DNA of 64,000 bases from Eustoma russellianum (taxonomy: Eukaryota > Streptophyta > Magnoliopsida > Gentianales > Gentianaceae), in NCBI GenBank assembly GCA_036186865.1, contig AP025054.1, positions 23,709,906 through 23,773,905 of the forward strand, read 5' to 3'. The notes under the pieces were generated by a model. The model worked only from the letters and a program-made list of their open reading frames with translations, made no database searches and had not been told where the DNA came from. Each line of letters begins with the position of its first letter. Position 1 is the stretch's first letter. Shown here piece by piece: positions 59,656 through 64,000 of this stretch. Both the position numbers and the translations under genes were made by a program.

Positions 59656-59799
59656 AAGGTTTTAATGCGGCATATCATATATCTCTCGGATGTTGGAACT
59701 TTTCATTTCTATTTTCCGTTATACTGTCTTCATGTAATAAGGTATTCCTCTACCATAAGTGAGGCATAATTAATAAATCGTTTTATAAAAAAATAAAAA

Positions 59800-59800
<1 letters not shown>

Positions 59801-59831
<31 letters not shown>

Positions 59832-59848
59832 GTATATGTATATATATT
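59801..59848. repeat. (TA)n microsatellite at the LINE C 3' end
   Basis: Runs from the LINE tail into TATATATTAGGTAATTGGG, which is chromovirus LTR sequence (compare 37562-37580). Confidence 0.9.
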
Positions 59849-60875
59849 AGGTAATTGGGCAGGCCTGCCTTTGGGTCCGGTCCGCTGGCCATCCGTTCCG
59901 GCCCGTTGGCCGGCCTGCCCATTTCATTGAGTATTTTTTAATTCGCTATTGGGCCTGGTCCTACAGCAGCAGTCTGCCGGCCCGTTAAGGTCCGGCCCAG
60001 TACGGTGCGCTAGTAGGCCAGCCTGTCCCTGACCCTTTTCCTTTTTTTAATTTTTGCCTAGTCAACGCATGCACTGCACGCTCGGCGCATGAGGCCACTC
60101 TCAGCTGTTTCGTGCGGCACGTGTGGCTCGGTTGGATTTTCAACCCCAGATTGAATGTTTCCCTATTTCCAACCTATATAAACCTATTCTAAGGCCAAAA
60201 CAAAATTTTAAACAACTCCAAGTGCGAATATTTCTAATCTTTTGATTTCATTCAAGGGTATTTTTTAATCTAATCACATCCTACCACCAAATTCATACAC
60301 ATACAAATACATAGCAGCAATAAAACAATTACCTCATGTTTTTCCGAATATAAACAAATACAAATCTATATTTTAAACAAATAAAAACAAAGAATCACAT
60401 AAAATATACCATCAAGGCATGCATAGATCATATCCATTTAAGGAGGGAAGAGGCACCTACCTTGATTGACGATATCACGAATAAATTGACGGATTAAAAC
60501 TTGGGCTCGGGTCTCGATATCCTTCTTCTCCTCTCTCTTTTCTCTTTTCTCTTTTTCCTCTCTTTTTCTTGTGCGTGTGTGTTGCAGTCGATTGGATGGT
60601 GAGGGGGGGAAGGATGGAGTGTCATTTAAAATAAAGGGGAGAGAAAATTTAGGGAGAGATATTCGGGAATAAAGCTGAAAGAATTAAGTGATAGATTAGA
60701 TTTAATTTTAATTTCCAAAACCCAAGATTTATCCCCAAATTCCTACCCATCTATACACACACAACACACAACTATAATTATCCCCTTTTCTATATTTATC
60801 ATTAATTTATTTTATTCTATTATTATTATTTTACTATTTATTATTATTATTTTTTTGAAAAATATGACGGTAACA
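59840..60875 (-). repeat. Minus-strand chromovirus 5' LTR, second part
   Basis: Collinear with about 37563-38621 of the left LTR (AGGTAATTGGG ... GGTAACA). About 480 bp of LTR (left-copy equivalent 37083-37562) is missing between this part and 43675-44468. Confidence 0.85.
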
Positions 60876-60945
60876 CATTCAAACTCGAATTGATTTTGCT
60901 TACTAACCATTTCTTGTACAAGTTATTTTGTTTTGTAGGTTCACA

Positions 60946-61970
60946 ATGTGGAGTAACACTCATCCAATCATAGAAAGGATGCAAAAACGTTCTGACGAAA
61001 CATACCGCCTCTTGAAAGAATGTGAATCAATTTTACTTGCATTACAAGCTAAAGAAACTGAAAATTTGCATGAATCTAACCATACTTCTAATGGACTAAA
61101 TGTTAATAACAATAATGAAGTAGTTGATCTTGATTTGCATGTAATCAGTTCTGATTTACATGAGTTAGATGTTACTACTCCTACCTTTTGTGATGAGTTA
61201 GAATGCATTGATAATGATAAGCATGAAGTAGATACCATACAAGCTGATTTATCTCATGAATTGTCATGTTTTAATGATTCATTGTATACTAATCTATATG
61301 CCATACATGATGATTTGAGTGATGACTTGAGTGAGCTTTCAAGTGAGTTTGATAGTACACTTAAGCATGATAACTTTGAAAAGAATGAATGGCATGTTTT
61401 CAGCAGTTCCTTATTTGAATAGTGATGAACATGATTCCATGTTACTTGAAATGCTTGAATTACATTCAAATCACATTGCATATGACAAGCCTATGTTCAT
61501 TCATGAATATGAAACTAATTTGTATGAAAAAGAGGAGTTTATCCCACTTGGTACCAGATCCAATTTAAAGGAATCAAAGCTTCAAATTATTCTTCTCACA
61601 ACTTCAAACACGCCATTCTTGTCACCACATCATGATACATCATATGACATTCATGTGCTGACCTTGTGTGAGAATCAAATGTATGATAACTATGAGCTTT
61701 TATTAGTTATAGTGAAATTTAAGAATCAGATCCTAATGCATCCAAAACATGTGAAGAAGAGGACTTACTTATTGTTGATGCAGGATCAAATCAGCTTTTG
61801 TGAGTTGCTAAGTGCATGTGTTGTCATTGCATTACTTATTCACCCTAAACATATAAGGATGAAAGTGTGCATACATATGTGTCTTGTATCTTTGTTACAT
61901 TATTTAGGATCTTTTACCCTCATGGCATACATGCTAAGATTTGGGACGAATCTTTTCTAGGAAGGAGGGA
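60946..61970 (+). pseudogene. Unrecognised ORF of the outer LTR element, frameshifted
   Basis: I do not recognise the family. An ATG at 60946 follows an acceptor-like TTTTGTAG. The first frame reads about 158 residues (MWSNTHPIIERMQKRSDETY ... VFSSSLFE) and stops at 61420-61422. The next part continues in another frame (VPYLNSDEHDSMLLEM, about 61397 on) to about 61960. It ends GTNLF, stop, EGGND, with the purine tract of the retroelement encoding EGG, as in the last codons of many plant gypsy polyproteins. The protein is Asp/Glu/Leu/His-rich with repetitive DLH/DLS motifs and no zinc finger. It may be a modified retroelement product or captured sequence. Confidence 0.55.
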
Positions 61971-61971
61971 A

Positions 61972-62616
61972 TGATGTGGCCACTTCAGGATAAAGATGAA
62001 AAAATTTGATCTCTAAAATCAAGTCCAATCAAGATATAATTTCAGCCCACTTTTTGAAGATATCTCCAAGCGTATCACAACTTCCAAAATCAATCCCAAA
62101 GTTATCCAAGAAGCAAAAATTCGCTAGACACAAGAAGAGCCAAGATAACTTCCACTTTTAGGATAAATTCTAGTTCAAATTGTAACTTATCTCTTTTTAA
62201 ATTTTTGATAGGCTTTTAGGATAGAGTTTATGCTTTTTGGATTGTTTTAGCTAGGAAAATTTCAGCCTTCAAAGCCATGAGGGCTGGCCGGTTTTTTCAA
62301 CATAAACATTAATGAAATTTACACTTTGTTTTCTTCTCCAAAAGAGTGAAATTTGTTTTCTTGATTTTGCATCAAAAATCAAGGCTAATAACTCTCGAAA
62401 GTGAGCAAATTGAGGGTGTTTGCCAAGAACAAGAGTGCCGTCTAGGAGGGCCTTGAAGGTTTGCCTATAAAAGTATGCTTGAGTCTATGGTGTTTGCTTA
62501 AGCTGGTGTTTTCTATACAACAGAAACAAAGGAAAGTTTACTTCTCTGTGTCTAAACCCTCGTGGAAAAGAGCGTTGGAGGTGGAGAGTGTATCCTAACC
62601 ATGCTAGCTTGCATCA
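61972..62616 (+). repeat. Outer element LTR, copy 2 (645 bp)
   Basis: Starts TGATGTGGCC after GGAAGGAGGGAA and ends TTGCATCA; collinear with 18932-19578. Confidence 0.88.
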
Positions 62617-64000
62617 AATTAGCATCAGAGCCCAGATCACTCAATTCCACCAACTATCCTGCATTTTTCTTTCCAGTTCTTATTCATTTACAATCTGAAT
62701 TTTTTTCTTTTCTTCACCCTCATCACACACGTTTTTCATCATCATTAAAAAACAAGTTTTAGACCGCTGGTTATTTAAAAAAAATCAATATTCTTTTTGA
62801 CAACCTGAACATATAGAATCATTGGTTTAGGATCAAAATTCATCATCACAATTATTTACCTGCATCCCCCAAAAAGCCACCTAGTCTTAATCAGTCTCGT
62901 CGCTACAGAAGCTTTTGGTTGGTTTTGATTTTATGTGACTTGATTTTCATATTGTGACTGAATTCATACATTGATCATTGTTTAAGTATTAGTCATTGCA
63001 TTTCATTGTCAAAAAAAATCGGCCCAACTAACCCCCAGGCCGAACACCCAAACAGCCTTCACCAATCATCAAACCACCACATAAATAGCCCCAATTGACC
63101 CCTCAAACAAAACCCCTGACCCAATTCAACCAAACAAATTCTAATTACAAAATTCCCAATTCATTTGAATCTCAAAATCCTAAATTAGCCCTAACCGATC
63201 CAACACCCAAATTGACCACCCATATCCTTAATTCCCACACATTATAACCTAAATATACCATCCGTTCACTTCTTAGACCCCAATTGACCAAAATCCCCAA
63301 ATCAGCCTAAGAACCCTAATTTTGCCTAAACCATAATCTTGTTTAGGCTAAATTCTCACTATTCCAAAGATGTTTCTTGAAATTGAAGGTACCATAGTGA
63401 TATTCTGCACGAAAACAGAAATTTTGAGGGGCAAAAGTGTAAAATTACGATTTCGCCTCTTATGAACAAAAAAAATCCAGAAACATGCAAGTGCTGAAAA
63501 CAGTTAAGAAAGAAGGAGAAAACCCCAGAAAATTTCAAAAAAAAAGAGTCAAAAGAAAAAGGGGAAAATATTGCTTCTTATTCTACCGTTATGGTCATAT
63601 TATGTACCTTTGCGAAACCGTCAAAAAATCTACCCTTACCCCACTGGTTGCACGCTATAAACTGACCTATATACATTGTTTACATGTTTGAATACTTGAT
63701 ATTGTATGCATTTGAGCCATATTGTGATTTTAAGTGCATATGATTAAAATCGACTAAAGATTGCCTACGGCAACCCCTAGTCTTCTTTGATTCAGCTTTT
63801 AACATCATCTTTGGTTTCATTTTCTATTTGAATTATACTTGAGTCGTTCAAGTTGGTGTCCCAATTTTTGGAGTCTATTTTGGTGTGATTTGGTGTCCTT
63901 TCTTAGTGCTAATTATGAGATTTGACACCCTGTTTAATTGATCACTAACCGGCTGGTTTAACACTATTTTGGGGCAGTTTTATTATTTTTAAGGTGATTT
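62617..64000 (+). other. Second copy of the outer element leader, running off the window
   Basis: It starts with a decayed primer site (AGCATCAGAGCC) and matches 19579-19987, then 32342-32378 and 35067-36020, without the nested elements. It has no gene. Because leader sequence follows LTR copy 2 directly, this LTR is probably shared by two tandem copies. Confidence 0.75.

Larger units (their letters stand above)
53608..59800 (+). mobile_element. LINE C: nearly intact full-length L1-like element
   Basis: A 200-bp GC-rich 5' untranslated region, intact ORF1 (53817-55094), ORF2 open for 1,206 codons, a 3' region with three hairpin repeats, the conserved terminal stem-loop, and an A-rich tail followed by TA repeats. 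It is the best-preserved of the three copies. Confidence 0.92.
36317..60875 (-). mobile_element. Ty3/gypsy chromovirus on the minus strand, right LTR split by LINEs
   Basis: The left (3') LTR is 36317-38621. The right (5') LTR is 43675-44468 plus about 59840-60875. Read on the minus strand the LTR begins TGTTAC and ends GGGGCGCTACA. Flanking duplication is CTTTC (36312-36316) versus CATTC (60876-60880), one mismatch. Primer site and domain order confirm minus orientation. The last bases resemble those of the Tekay-like element, so the two families are related. Confidence 0.9.
18932..61971 (+). mobile_element. Outer LTR element without recognisable pol, split by three insertions
   Basis: The LTRs are 18932-19578 and 61972-62616 (647 and 645 bp, starting TGATGTGGCC and ending TTGCATCA). 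A tRNA-Met primer site follows the first LTR and a purine tract GGAAGGAGGGAA precedes the second. Its own internal sequence survives at 19579-19987, 32342-32378, 35067-36316 and 60876-61971, about 2.8 kb in total. This contains no reverse transcriptase or integrase, so I read it as non-autonomous. A leader copy also follows the second LTR, suggesting a tandem partner beyond the window. Confidence 0.8.

Overview
This is plant nuclear DNA, most likely from a eudicot, and it consists almost entirely of nested transposable elements. I found no convincing host gene, no rRNA or tRNA gene and no CRISPR array. The plant assignment rests on four things: a CACTA transposon with a TNP2-type transposase, Ty3/gypsy chromoviruses and a Ty1/copia element primed by initiator-Met tRNA, L1-like LINEs with a DUF4283/CCHC ORF1 and a C-terminal RNase H, and GT-AG introns. 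I cannot name the species.

Left block (1-16249). A degenerate Ty1/copia element has target duplication TTATC at 183-187 and 16245-16249. A 9,675-bp CACTA element (198-9872, target duplication ATC) sits 10 bp inside its 5' LTR. Removing it restores a 419-bp LTR, the same length as the 3' LTR. The CACTA element carries a broken TNPA-like gene and a broken TNP2 transposase on the minus strand. Its plus strand carries two intact, paralogous small genes of unknown function, each with its own TATA box downstream of CGTCGCTA-type repeats.

Middle block (16250-18931). This is unresolved repeat debris with several inverted copies of the same pieces.

Right block (18932-64000). The outermost layer is a small LTR element without recognisable pol: LTRs at 18932-19578 and 61972-62616, and one unrecognised two-frame ORF near its 3' end. 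After the second LTR the leader starts again, so two copies appear to be arranged in tandem. Three later insertions split it. The first is a Tekay-like chromovirus with 3.7-kb LTRs (19988-32341). The second is a 2.7-kb solo LTR (32379-35066). The third is a minus-strand chromovirus (36317-60875) whose right LTR was opened by three head-to-tail LINEs of one family (44469-59800), separated only by TA microsatellites.

The observations I think most worth following are these. The LINE 3' regions carry repeated hairpins whose stems differ by compensatory changes between copies. The CACTA element has a duplicated, intact, promoter-equipped small-ORF module beside dead transposase genes. Introns lie at equivalent pol positions in both chromoviruses. 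ORF1 and ORF2 overlap by ATGA in two LINE copies. The outer element has an unidentified ORF and a tandem arrangement. All coordinates and comparisons were made by eye without alignment software.
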